DNA of 15,465 bases. Origin: Syntrophomonadaceae bacterium (GTDB lineage: Bacteria; Bacillota; Dethiobacteria; SKNC01). The stretch lies in contig PWHX01000129.1 in NCBI GenBank assembly GCA_003555415.1, forward strand, positions 1-15,465, given 5' to 3'. Positions 1 to 6,778 of this stretch are shown piece by piece. The position numbers were made by a program, and so were the translations under genes. The notes beneath the pieces are model-generated. The model made no database searches. It was not told the DNA's origin and worked only from the letters and a program-made list of their open reading frames with translations. Every line of letters starts with the position of its first letter. The first letter of the stretch is position 1.

Positions 1-284
1 CTGATAAAAACTCCAGAAAAATAATAAGGTAAAGAGCCAAAAACAGCAGCCAGTATCCACCCGAAAGTTACAAAGGCAAAACTCTCTTTAAGATTAATAT
101 CTTCTTTATAACTACCCAATCCCCTTAGAAGATAGCCTGCCAATACAGTGATAATAATGCATACTAAAAAAACCAGGACCTCCTGTTCCTTATAATAAAC
201 TGACCATACTAAAGGAAATATTTTAAAAACCCCTACAAATATAAGCAGTATACCTAACATGTGAGAAACAACATTTAAGCGCAT
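1..284 (-). CDS. trkH: Trk/Ktr-type potassium uptake membrane subunit TrkH, N-terminal part (runs off the left edge)
   Basis: Only the first 94 codons lie in the window; the gene continues past the left edge. The protein starts MRLNVVSHMLGILLIFVGVF and shows three hydrophobic segments (about residues 4-25, 35-53 and 68-90) separated by a short charged loop (SYKEDINLKES). This is the usual N-terminal layout of TrkH/KtrB potassium translocators, ending in the first pore half (GSLPYYFSG). The ATG at 284-282 lies three bases after the trkA stop codon. Its ribosome binding site (GGAGG, 298-294) sits inside the last trkA codons, so the two are translated from one mRNA. TrkH forms the K+ channel-like pore that TrkA gates. 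The pairing makes the call firm despite truncation. Confidence 0.88.
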   Translation of the reverse strand, partial: MRLNVVSHMLGILLIFVGVFKIFPLVWSVYYKEQEVLVFLVCIIITVLAGYLLRGLGSYKEDINLKESFAFVTFGWILAAVFGSLPYYFSGVFI

Positions 285-287
285 GTA

Positions 288-1685
288 TTATTTCCTCCGG
301 ATAAATTTCTTTAGCGCCTTTCCCATACTTCTAACCATACTATCTTCTATAGAAAAATACTTATCTACCTCGCCACTTAGCTCTGTAACATAAAAAAGGA
401 TTATCCGGTCTCCTGCATGAATCTTATGGTAACCACTGGGAATAATTATCTGGTCTCCCCGAACTATAGCTGCTACCAGGATCCCCCGGGGCAGGTTAAC
501 ATCTTCCAGCTTTTTGTTACAGATAGAAGCTTTTTCAGAAACAATCAGCTCTACAACTTCAACCCTATCCTCTTTAAGAATAGTTAAGGAAATTACATCT
601 CCCTTACGAATCATTTTCATAATCTGAGCTGCCGTCAGGAGACGCGGGCTAACCACCCGATCGATACCTATACTGTTTAGAATAATATTATAATCTGGGC
701 GAATCACTTCAGAAATGGTTACTTTAACTCCCAGGTGATCAGCTAAAAGGGTAGAAAGTAAATTTACTTCGTCATCCCCGGTTACAGCTACAAAAACATT
801 CGCCCTGGCAATTTCTTCATCTTTTAAAAACGCTATGTCTGTAACATCTCCCTGTAAAACAAGAGTCCTGCTTAAATAGGTGGAAATTTCTTCACATCTG
901 TCTTTATCTACATCTACAAGTTTTACAATATACTTTTTACCTTCATTTTCCAAAAACTCCGCCAGCTGAAGGCCTACTCTTCCCCCGCCGGCAATAACAA
1001 CAGTTTGCGGGTAATGATTTTTCTTTGAATTTAAAAAAGGGGTATCAAAAACATCTTTTTTCCCCAGGAAATAGATTTCATCATCTGGTTTTACTTTATC
1101 GTTTCCACTAGGGATGATTACTTTTCCAGATTGACGAACAATGGCACATACAATACAGTCATCAGGTAAGCCCATATTCTGTATTCTTTTGTTAACGTAA
1201 GGAGAATCCTCATCCATATAATATCCTAGAACCTGAACCTTACCATCAGCGTAATATTCAATCTCACTTACATTAGGGGTTTTTATCATTTTAGCAATTT
1301 CCTGAGCCGCTACTCTCTCCGGATTAATTATAAAATCTATGCCCAGCTGCTCATTGGTTAAAACCTGTGATCCGTCTGCATATTCTGTATTGCGTATCCT
1401 GGCTACAGTAGTAAGAACGCCATAATTTTTAGCCAACATGCAGGCAATTATGTTAACTTCATCTATTTCCGTAACAGCAATTAAAAGTTTTGCCTCATTA
1501 ATACCGGCCTTTTCAAGAATACGAACACTGGCTCCATTGCCGGTTATAACCATCACATCCATAGAGGCATTAATTTTTTGAGCCAGCTGGTTATTTTTTT
1601 CAATAACTACTACGTCATGCTCTTTGGAAATTCGGCTGGCCAGCTCAGTCCCTACCTCTCCCCCACCAATAATAATTACCTGCAA
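288..1685 (-). CDS. trkA: Trk system potassium transport regulatory subunit TrkA
   Basis: A 465-residue cytoplasmic, membrane-associated NAD(H)/nucleotide-binding subunit of the Trk K+ uptake system. Two tandem units are visible. Each has a Rossmann-type RCK/TrkA_N domain followed by a TrkA_C domain; the glycine-rich loops are IIIGGGEVG near residue 3 and VVIAGGGRVG near residue 228. The TrkA_C domains end in similar segments (IVRQSGKVIIPSGNDKVKPDD and IVRGDQIIIPSGYHKIHAGD). The length matches full-size double-unit TrkA. The start is TTG at 1685-1683, because GGAGG lies seven bases upstream and the protein begins directly with the first beta strand. trkH follows three bases downstream. The 177-base gap upstream, after the cytochrome b gene, suggests its own promoter, but I could not place one with confidence. 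Confidence 0.95.
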   Translation of the reverse strand: MQVIIIGGGEVGTELASRISKEHDVVVIEKNNQLAQKINASMDVMVITGNGASVRILEKAGINEAKLLIAVTEIDEVNIIACMLAKNYGVLTTVARIRNTEYADGSQVLTNEQLGIDFIINPERVAAQEIAKMIKTPNVSEIEYYADGKVQVLGYYMDEDSPYVNKRIQNMGLPDDCIVCAIVRQSGKVIIPSGNDKVKPDDEIYFLGKKDVFDTPFLNSKKNHYPQTVVIAGGGRVGLQLAEFLENEGKKYIVKLVDVDKDRCEEISTYLSRTLVLQGDVTDIAFLKDEEIARANVFVAVTGDDEVNLLSTLLADHLGVKVTISEVIRPDYNIILNSIGIDRVVSPRLLTAAQIMKMIRKGDVISLTILKEDRVEVVELIVSEKASICNKKLEDVNLPRGILVAAIVRGDQIIIPSGYHKIHAGDRIILFYVTELSGEVDKYFSIEDSMVRSMGKALKKFIRRK

Positions 1686-1862
1686 CAGAATCCCTCCAAT
1701 CCAATATTTATGCCAAAAATTAATACAATTTCAATTATATTAGCTTCCCCTATAATTTACTAGTTTTATGTTCAACAAAAACTTAATAAACCCTTTAAAT
1801 ATAGAAAAAAACTCTATTTTAAGTAAAGTTTAAAGTTTTTGTTTTATTGGCGTTTGTTTTTA

Positions 1863-2533
1863 CTAGCGAATATTAAATTTAAAAATTTTTTTAAATTTAT
1901 TAAAGACTATTAATAGACATGGCTTACTATTTCTAATTTTTTCAGCAGGCAAATCTTTTCCTGTAAGGAGAGCTAAAACCCTTAAGGGGTCTTCAGTTAA
2001 AGTCAAGTATATGTGAATAGAAACTGATAATAAAAACCAGAGGGCTATTAAAAAATGAAAATAGCGGATAGTTTGCAGATCTCTCAAAAGGTTAACCAGA
2101 AAGGTAAACCTCCCGGGGGTTAACATCACCAGTCCTGTAATGGTCTGCAGAAATACCCCAAGTGCCCAGCTGAGGAAGAAAAACTTTTGTCCGATATCAT
2201 ACTTAGGTAAAAGGGACCGGGGCTCACCCTTAATAAAAAAAAATTTTTAAATAGTGGAATAATGGTTTTAAAATCTTTTTTTCTTATTATAAAATTTGAG
2301 TAAGTCCGTTTTACTAACGAATAATATATTCTAAATATTAAGGAAAAAACCAGGACCGAAGACATAACCAGATGAATCAGCCTGGTTCTGCTCATGGGCC
2401 AGTCTGCTTCTACCCGGGGAAATGATATATGAAACCCGCTAGCAAGTAACAGCAGCACAGAAAGGGCAAAAACCCAGTGAAAGATACTGATTATTTTAAA
2501 ATTTTCTGTAAAATTTTCTGAGCCATTTTTCAA
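1863..2533 (-). pseudogene. Hydrogenase cytochrome b subunit (HyaC-like), interrupted by a -1 frameshift
   Basis: Two overlapping minus-strand frames (2533-2126 and 2129-1863) together make one four-helix membrane cytochrome b of about 223 residues, the usual length for the b-type subunit of respiratory [NiFe] hydrogenases. Frame 1 gives helices 1 and 2, with heme-ligand candidates His19 (FHW) and His64 (LIHL). It then derails after a run of nine T (2243-2235) and ends at a stop near 2126. Adding one T, or slipping back one base, restores KNFFFIKGEPRSLLPKYDIG, then helix 3 and helix 4 with His160 and His174 spaced 14 apart. The start is TTG at 2533 with AGGAGG eight bases upstream. The gene would pass electrons from the hydrogenase to quinone. 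It may be a true mutation, a homopolymer sequencing error, or expressed by slippage. Confidence 0.82.
2235..2243 (-). other. T9 homopolymer (preceded by A5) at the cytochrome b frameshift
   Basis: On the coding strand the sequence reads AAAAATTTTTTTTTATTAAGG. Reading through T9 in frame 0 leads to a divergent C-terminal stretch and a stop. A -1 shift within T9 gives the conserved cytochrome b frame. Such runs are prone to indels during replication, transcription and sequencing. Confidence 0.8.
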
Positions 2534-2573
2534 AGGAAAGACCTCCTAAACTGTTCAACCATGATGTCACGCA

Positions 2574-2591
2574 AGGGAGCTTTAGCTCCCT
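2574..2591 (-). other. Stem-loop between hydrogenase large subunit and cytochrome b genes
   Basis: A perfect 7-bp inverted repeat (AGGGAGC / GCTCCCT) encloses a four-base loop in the 110-base gap between the cytochrome b start (2533) and the large subunit stop (2644). No T-run follows in the direction of transcription, so it is not a standard terminator. It could be an mRNA-stabilising or processing hairpin that sets different levels of the hydrogenase and cytochrome subunits. Confidence 0.45.
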
Positions 2592-2643
2592 CAGCTAAGC
2601 AGGACCGACATAAATCCAGATGAAGCAAGGGTTATGTTTCAAG

Positions 2644-4050
2644 TTAGATGATTTTCTGAGAAAAAGACAAACCCTTGACCCCTGCAATATGAACTGCACA
2701 AGAACCACAAACATCCAAAGAACGAGAAACCCTACCAATTTCTACAGGATTTTCCGGGTCTTCAACAGGTGTGCCTACAAGGGCTTCTTCCAGAGCTCCC
2801 CTTTGACCTTCGTTATCCCGGGGAGAACAGTTCCAGGTTGTAGGAGTTACAATCTGATAATGGCTTATTTTTTTATTACTCACCCTAACAGAATGCTGTA
2901 AAGCACCCCTCATGACATCCAGATAACCTTCCCCCTCTGCTGAAGAAGGTATTTCAAAATCTGTATAAACAGGTGCCCCCGGTTCCAGTTCCTTTAACCA
3001 CCCTTCCATTTCCCTGGCTACCTCTAAGGTTTCTAAACTCCGGGCAGTAATTCGGTCCATAGCAGAGAAGCTTTTATTATACTTCTTTCTCACGATTTGC
3101 CTGGCTAAAGGCCCCATTTCGTACACATCTTTACCGTAGCGGGGAGCTTTTATCCAGGAATAAGGCTTTCCTTCTTGAAACTCTGGTATGGTTTTTCCTT
3201 CCAGGGGCCTCAATGGTTCATCATTTTCATAAAAAGAGTATCGGGCCTGTTCGTTAATTAAGTCTTTGTCCATATCTTCTCTCCCACCATTTCTGATAAT
3301 ACCTGATGGGTATAAATTCTCTTGAGGAATATCCGGGTCAAAAAACATTCCAAAAGTTATAAGGTTTTTGTGGGCTTCTCCCAGCTGAAAATACTCAGTG
3401 TAAGCCTCCCCCAGCGCCTCTGTATCAGGCATTAGAGCTTCTTCAATAAATGATATCGCCTTTGATAACATTGAACCAAAAAGCCTTATTTTATCTGCGT
3501 CGGGGGGAACAGTGGCCCCGCCTGCCAGGATACCGTGATTGTGGGGAGTTTTTCCCCCAAATATTACCAGCATTTCGTGCAAACTCTGGCTAATTTCTGC
3601 AGCCTTTCGGTAATTATTTAATATTCTCTCTTTTCCTTTAGCCGATAATCGTTCATTAAAAACGTAAGACGGTTTAAAGGGTTCATTTTCTGGAAGATGT
3701 ATGTAATCTGGTATTACAAAAAAGTAAAAATGCCGAATATGACCCTGTACAAGGTCTGAGGCGAATATTAAATTTTTTATCAGGGCACCATTCCGGGGCA
3801 CTTCAAGGTTAAAGGCATTCTCCAGCGCTCTGCTGGAAACCAGGGCATGGGCACTGGAACAGATGCCGCAGATTCTCTGGGTTAAATAGGGAGCATCCCT
3901 GGGGTCCCTCCCCTTCAAAATTAATTCTAAACCTCTGAAGTTTGTTCCCATACTCCAGGCATCTGTTATTACATTATCATTTATTTCTACCTTTAAGTGC
4001 CATAGCCCGTTAATTCTTGTAAATGGTCCGATACTAATTTTTTTACTCAT
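2644..4050 (-). CDS. Respiratory [NiFe] hydrogenase large (catalytic) subunit
   Basis: A 468-residue NiFe-site subunit that oxidises H2 at the outer face of the membrane. The N-terminal nickel motif is intact (RICGICSSAH; Cys61, Cys64, His68), and so is the C-terminal pair (Cys448, Cys451, His454). After His454 a 14-residue tail (IAGVKGLSFSQKII) is the expected peptide removed by a maturation protease, so the precursor form is encoded. The PTTWNCSPRD segment also fits the family. Several normally fixed residues differ: TRIEG is TRING (Asn14), APRGAL is VMRGAL (Met380, with Arg381 kept), and DPC is DVC (Val447). The ATG at 4050 overlaps the small-subunit stop by eight bases, implying translational coupling. 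No maturation (hyp) or protease genes are visible in this window. Group 1 is inferred from the gene order and the Tat/membrane features of its partner. Confidence 0.95.
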   Translation of the reverse strand: MSKKISIGPFTRINGLWHLKVEINDNVITDAWSMGTNFRGLELILKGRDPRDAPYLTQRICGICSSAHALVSSRALENAFNLEVPRNGALIKNLIFASDLVQGHIRHFYFFVIPDYIHLPENEPFKPSYVFNERLSAKGKERILNNYRKAAEISQSLHEMLVIFGGKTPHNHGILAGGATVPPDADKIRLFGSMLSKAISFIEEALMPDTEALGEAYTEYFQLGEAHKNLITFGMFFDPDIPQENLYPSGIIRNGGREDMDKDLINEQARYSFYENDEPLRPLEGKTIPEFQEGKPYSWIKAPRYGKDVYEMGPLARQIVRKKYNKSFSAMDRITARSLETLEVAREMEGWLKELEPGAPVYTDFEIPSSAEGEGYLDVMRGALQHSVRVSNKKISHYQIVTPTTWNCSPRDNEGQRGALEEALVGTPVEDPENPVEIGRVSRSLDVCGSCAVHIAGVKGLSFSQKII

Positions 4051-5317
4051 CTTCAGTTATTTCTTTCTCCTTTTTACTTTTATTTTTACTTTTGCTTTTG
4101 CTCTTTAATTTTTTGGCTTTTTTTAACCTGCTTTTTCTTTTTCTCAACAGCTGTTTGAGTTTCTTTTTTAGATCTTCTTCTTTTTTGGTTAGCACATCCA
4201 GCTCTTCGAATATTTCTACCAGATCATCTTCCTGCTGGTGATCTTCTAAATCACCGCTTTCCTGAGTTTTTTTTGTAATATCTTCTACAGCTTTTAACCT
4301 TAGTTTTAGCCGACCCCGGGCCAGGTTAGCTAAAAAATGTATTCCTATCCCCAGAGCAGTTCCACCGGCTACAACTTTACTTATTGTTCTGGCCTTGATA
4401 TTAGCTCCTGTTACATTAATATCAGGAAGATGCTTGAAAAAAGGCATTGATTTTTCCGGAAAATCTGCGTTCACACAACCGATACAGGGGGTATTGGCCC
4501 CTATGGGCCAGCTGTTATGTAGCCCAATCCACTGACGGGTAGGGCAGTCTGATGAGGTGACAGGCCCTTTACAACCTATAAGATAAAGGCAGCCTTCATC
4601 CCCTGGATGTTTTGCAAAAACATTGTCTTCAAACATCTGGCGTCGGGGACATCGATGGTGAATATTTTCTCCGTAAAACAAAACCGGACGGTTATGAACC
4701 CCTAATTCTGGCTTTCCAAACAAAATTACGTGACTTAAGGTTCCCACTATCCAATCAGGGTGAGCCGGGCAGCCGGAAACGTTTATTGTTTCCCTGCCCA
4801 AGGCTTTGCTTACTGAAACTGAATGGCTGGGGTTGGGGTAAGCGGCAAAAGGTCCTCCAAAAGCAGCACAACTTCCTATGGCCATTATGGTCTTTGCTTT
4901 ACTGCCCAAATATTCTATCATTTCTACATGGGTTACCGGTTTGTCTCCCCTTAAGCCGGCAATCCCATAATGTCCACCTGCTCTTGTGGGTATTGTTCCT
5001 TCAACCATCAGTATGTATTCGCCTTCCTCCACCGTTTTATCAAGAATATTTAACGCCTGTTCCCCTTCAGCAGTCATTAAAGTATTATTAAATCTTAAGT
5101 CAATGGATTTCTCAAGTATTTCTAGAAGGGAAGGATTTAGAGTGTTCAAAAAAGAAAACACATTTCCGGCACAGGTATTTGCTTCATACCACAACACCAC
5201 AGGTTTTTTATTAAGGTTTTCCAGGGCTTCTGCAAGCCTGGGAATTATCAAGGGGCTTAGAGAATAAGCAGCAACTCCTTTTAAACATAGTTGTATAAAT
5301 TGTCTTCTTGTAAACAA
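4043..5317 (-). CDS. Respiratory [NiFe] hydrogenase small subunit, Tat-exported, with charged C-terminal tail
   Basis: A 424-residue iron-sulfur subunit that carries electrons from the NiFe site to the membrane cytochrome. The N-terminus has a twin-arginine signal (FTRRQFI, then a hydrophobic stretch to about residue 25). Cluster ligands visible are Cys49, Cys150 (GSCAAFGG) and Cys183 (SGCP) for the proximal cluster; His220/221, Cys223, Cys243 and Cys249 for the distal; Cys258, Cys278 and Cys281 for the medial. The fourth proximal ligand, normally the second Cys of a CTGC motif, is Asn52 (CAGN). One membrane helix (about 312-332, containing His327) would anchor the protein beside the cytochrome. 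After it comes a tail of about 90 residues, acidic then Lys/Ser-rich (KSKSKSKNKSKK). The start is TTG at 5317, six bases after AGGGGGG. It is the first gene of the hydrogenase operon. Confidence 0.94.
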   Translation of the reverse strand: MFTRRQFIQLCLKGVAAYSLSPLIIPRLAEALENLNKKPVVLWYEANTCAGNVFSFLNTLNPSLLEILEKSIDLRFNNTLMTAEGEQALNILDKTVEEGEYILMVEGTIPTRAGGHYGIAGLRGDKPVTHVEMIEYLGSKAKTIMAIGSCAAFGGPFAAYPNPSHSVSVSKALGRETINVSGCPAHPDWIVGTLSHVILFGKPELGVHNRPVLFYGENIHHRCPRRQMFEDNVFAKHPGDEGCLYLIGCKGPVTSSDCPTRQWIGLHNSWPIGANTPCIGCVNADFPEKSMPFFKHLPDINVTGANIKARTISKVVAGGTALGIGIHFLANLARGRLKLRLKAVEDITKKTQESGDLEDHQQEDDLVEIFEELDVLTKKEEDLKKKLKQLLRKRKSRLKKAKKLKSKSKSKNKSKKEKEITEDE

Positions 5318-5343
5318 ACTTTGCCCCCCTTACATTCTCCTAC

Positions 5344-5366
5344 TTCTATTGTTATTTCCCATAGAA
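5344..5366. promoter_or_regulatory. Inverted repeat upstream of the hydrogenase operon (possible operator)
   Basis: TTCTAT and ATAGAA form a perfect 6-bp inverted repeat separated by 11 bases, 27-49 bases upstream of the small-subunit start codon. Such spacing suits a dimeric regulator, but I do not recognise the family. A weak sigma-A-like pair (TTGTTT, 16 bases, TAGTTT) lies just further upstream on the minus strand, so the repeat would fall at or after the transcription start. Confidence 0.3.
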
Positions 5367-5420
5367 AACTATACTATTCTAAAAAGGAAACAAGCCACCC
5401 GCACTCACGCCCGTAACAGC

Positions 5421-5451
5421 AAAAAAAAGAAGCCTCTGGCTTCTTTTTTTT
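5421..5451. terminator. Bidirectional intrinsic terminator after the ABC importer operon
   Basis: GAAGCC (5429-5434) pairs with GGCTTC (5438-5443) across a three-base loop. The stem is flanked by eight A and eight T, which can extend it to 14 bp. On the minus strand the hairpin begins right at the stop codon of the ATPase gene and ends in an eight-T run. It separates the importer operon from the hydrogenase operon and could also stop transcription from the left. Confidence 0.92.
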
Positions 5452-6718
5452 AATCATTTTTATCTTTTATTATTGCCAACAACTCGCTTTTGTTAGCAAT
5501 CTCCCTGGCTCCTTTATCCTTTAACTTTTGAAATATATCAGCAGCCTCTCCCCCAGTATAATCCCTCAGTCTGACGTCAAAGCCTTCGTATATATAAACG
5601 GGAAAGTTTTTTTCTACGGCAAACAAAGCAGCTTCTAAATTTTTCAAGTTTCCTCTACCAAAAGGTGTATTGGTAAGTATGACCGAGTCTGAATTTTTTA
5701 TCATTTCTAAGTTTTCCCCGTGTTTCTCTCCACTTAAAAAAGAAAAAGGCAGCTCTTCAGTACAACCTATTCCCAAATTTTTAGCAGTTTCCCAGTCTTT
5801 ATCACCCACGTTTAAAACTCCCGCTGTCAGCTGCATCCCCTGGAAAAAGAGCTCTTCCATTAATGAGCTGGCGCTGCCTCCCCCACCGATGATATGAATT
5901 TTTCTGGATATAGCTTTAACAAATTTATCCTGTATCCTGGGCAGGAGGGAAACGTAAGGGGTTTTGGACACAGGATGTTTACTTATAATAACCTTTGTAC
6001 CGTATACCTCCTGTATATTGTCAACGGTTATTACTTCATCAGGTGTTCCTATTTTATAAATTTCGCCTTTATTTAAGAGAATAAGATGATCACAATATTG
6101 AGCCGCTAAATTCAGATCATGAAGTACGGCTATTACCGTCAAGTTTTTTCCAATGTTAAGCTCTTTAATCAGGTCAAATATTTCTGTCTGGTAAGAAATA
6201 TCTAGAAATGCTGTAGGTTCATCTAAAAGAATTATTTCCGGCTCCTGGGCCAGGGCCCTGGCCAGGATAACCCTCTGCCGTTCTCCCCCGCTTAATTCCA
6301 TAACAGACCTGTCTTTAAAAGACCAGCAGTTAGTTACCTCCATGGATTCTTTAACTACGGTCCGGTCATCTTCTCCCTCTTTTTGGAACCTGCCTAAATG
6401 GGGAACCCGCCCCATCATTACAGCCTCGTACACAGAGAAATTAAACCCTATAGAAGTATCCTGGGGGACAACAGCCATAGATTGGGCTATCTTCTGCCGG
6501 GACATTTTAAATATATTATCTCCCTCCAACATTACAGACCCCTTTAAAGGCTTTAATAAAGCGTTTATGTTTTTCAGCAGGGTAGATTTCCCTGACCCAT
6601 TAGGTCCAATAATACCTAACACATCACCTTTTTTTACTTCAAAATTAACCCCCGACAATACAGGAAGGGACTGATATGTGAAGGATAAATCGTGAACTTT
6701 TAAATTAACGTACATCAT
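5450..6718 (-). CDS. btuD: Corrinoid-type ABC importer ATPase (BtuD-like) with extra C-terminal domain
   Basis: A 422-residue protein. Residues 1 to about 255 are a standard iron/corrinoid-type ABC ATPase. They show Walker A GPNGSGKST (38-46), Q-loop VVPQD, signature LSGGERQRV, Walker B IILLDEPT and switch VLHDLN. Family members are usually about 250-270 residues. Here about 150 more residues follow, opening with a glycine-rich IHIIGGGGSAS (about 273) and an alternating strand/helix pattern like a Rossmann-type nucleotide-binding fold, of function unknown to me. It powers uptake with the permease encoded upstream. Two adjacent ATG codons (6718 and 6715) are possible; GGAGG is four or seven bases away, so the second may be the real start. 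It is the last gene of its operon and runs into a terminator. A siderophore or heme substrate is possible from the ATPase alone. Confidence 0.88.
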   Translation of the reverse strand: MMYVNLKVHDLSFTYQSLPVLSGVNFEVKKGDVLGIIGPNGSGKSTLLKNINALLKPLKGSVMLEGDNIFKMSRQKIAQSMAVVPQDTSIGFNFSVYEAVMMGRVPHLGRFQKEGEDDRTVVKESMEVTNCWSFKDRSVMELSGGERQRVILARALAQEPEIILLDEPTAFLDISYQTEIFDLIKELNIGKNLTVIAVLHDLNLAAQYCDHLILLNKGEIYKIGTPDEVITVDNIQEVYGTKVIISKHPVSKTPYVSLLPRIQDKFVKAISRKIHIIGGGGSASSLMEELFFQGMQLTAGVLNVGDKDWETAKNLGIGCTEELPFSFLSGEKHGENLEMIKNSDSVILTNTPFGRGNLKNLEAALFAVEKNFPVYIYEGFDVRLRDYTGGEAADIFQKLKDKGAREIANKSELLAIIKDKND

Positions 6719-6778
6719 AATTCCTCCATATTAAAAAAGAAAAATTAACACTATAGCGAAAGATATTTCATTACACCG

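Noticed and set aside
1686..1862. AT-rich gap before trkA: a TATAAT (1739-1734) and a weak hairpin near 1795-1830
   Set aside because: The TATAAT has no acceptable -35 box at 16-18 bases, and the hairpin is nearly all A-T pairs with mismatches. The gap is also too short to hold a ydaO-type c-di-AMP riboswitch, which I considered because trk genes are common targets.
2534..2643. Intrinsic terminator between the hydrogenase large subunit and cytochrome b genes
   Set aside because: The 7-bp hairpin at 2574-2591 has no T-run on the transcribed side, so transcription probably reads through.
4043..4200. Lys-rich tail of the small subunit as a frameshift artefact
   Set aside because: The frame is unbroken from the membrane helix to a stop that overlaps the large subunit start by eight bases, the usual arrangement, so I treat the tail as real though unusual.
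4612..5091. 159-codon plus-strand open frame
   Set aside because: It lies wholly antisense to the well-supported hydrogenase small subunit gene, has no recognisable domain and a Leu/Cys/Pro-rich composition typical of shadow frames.
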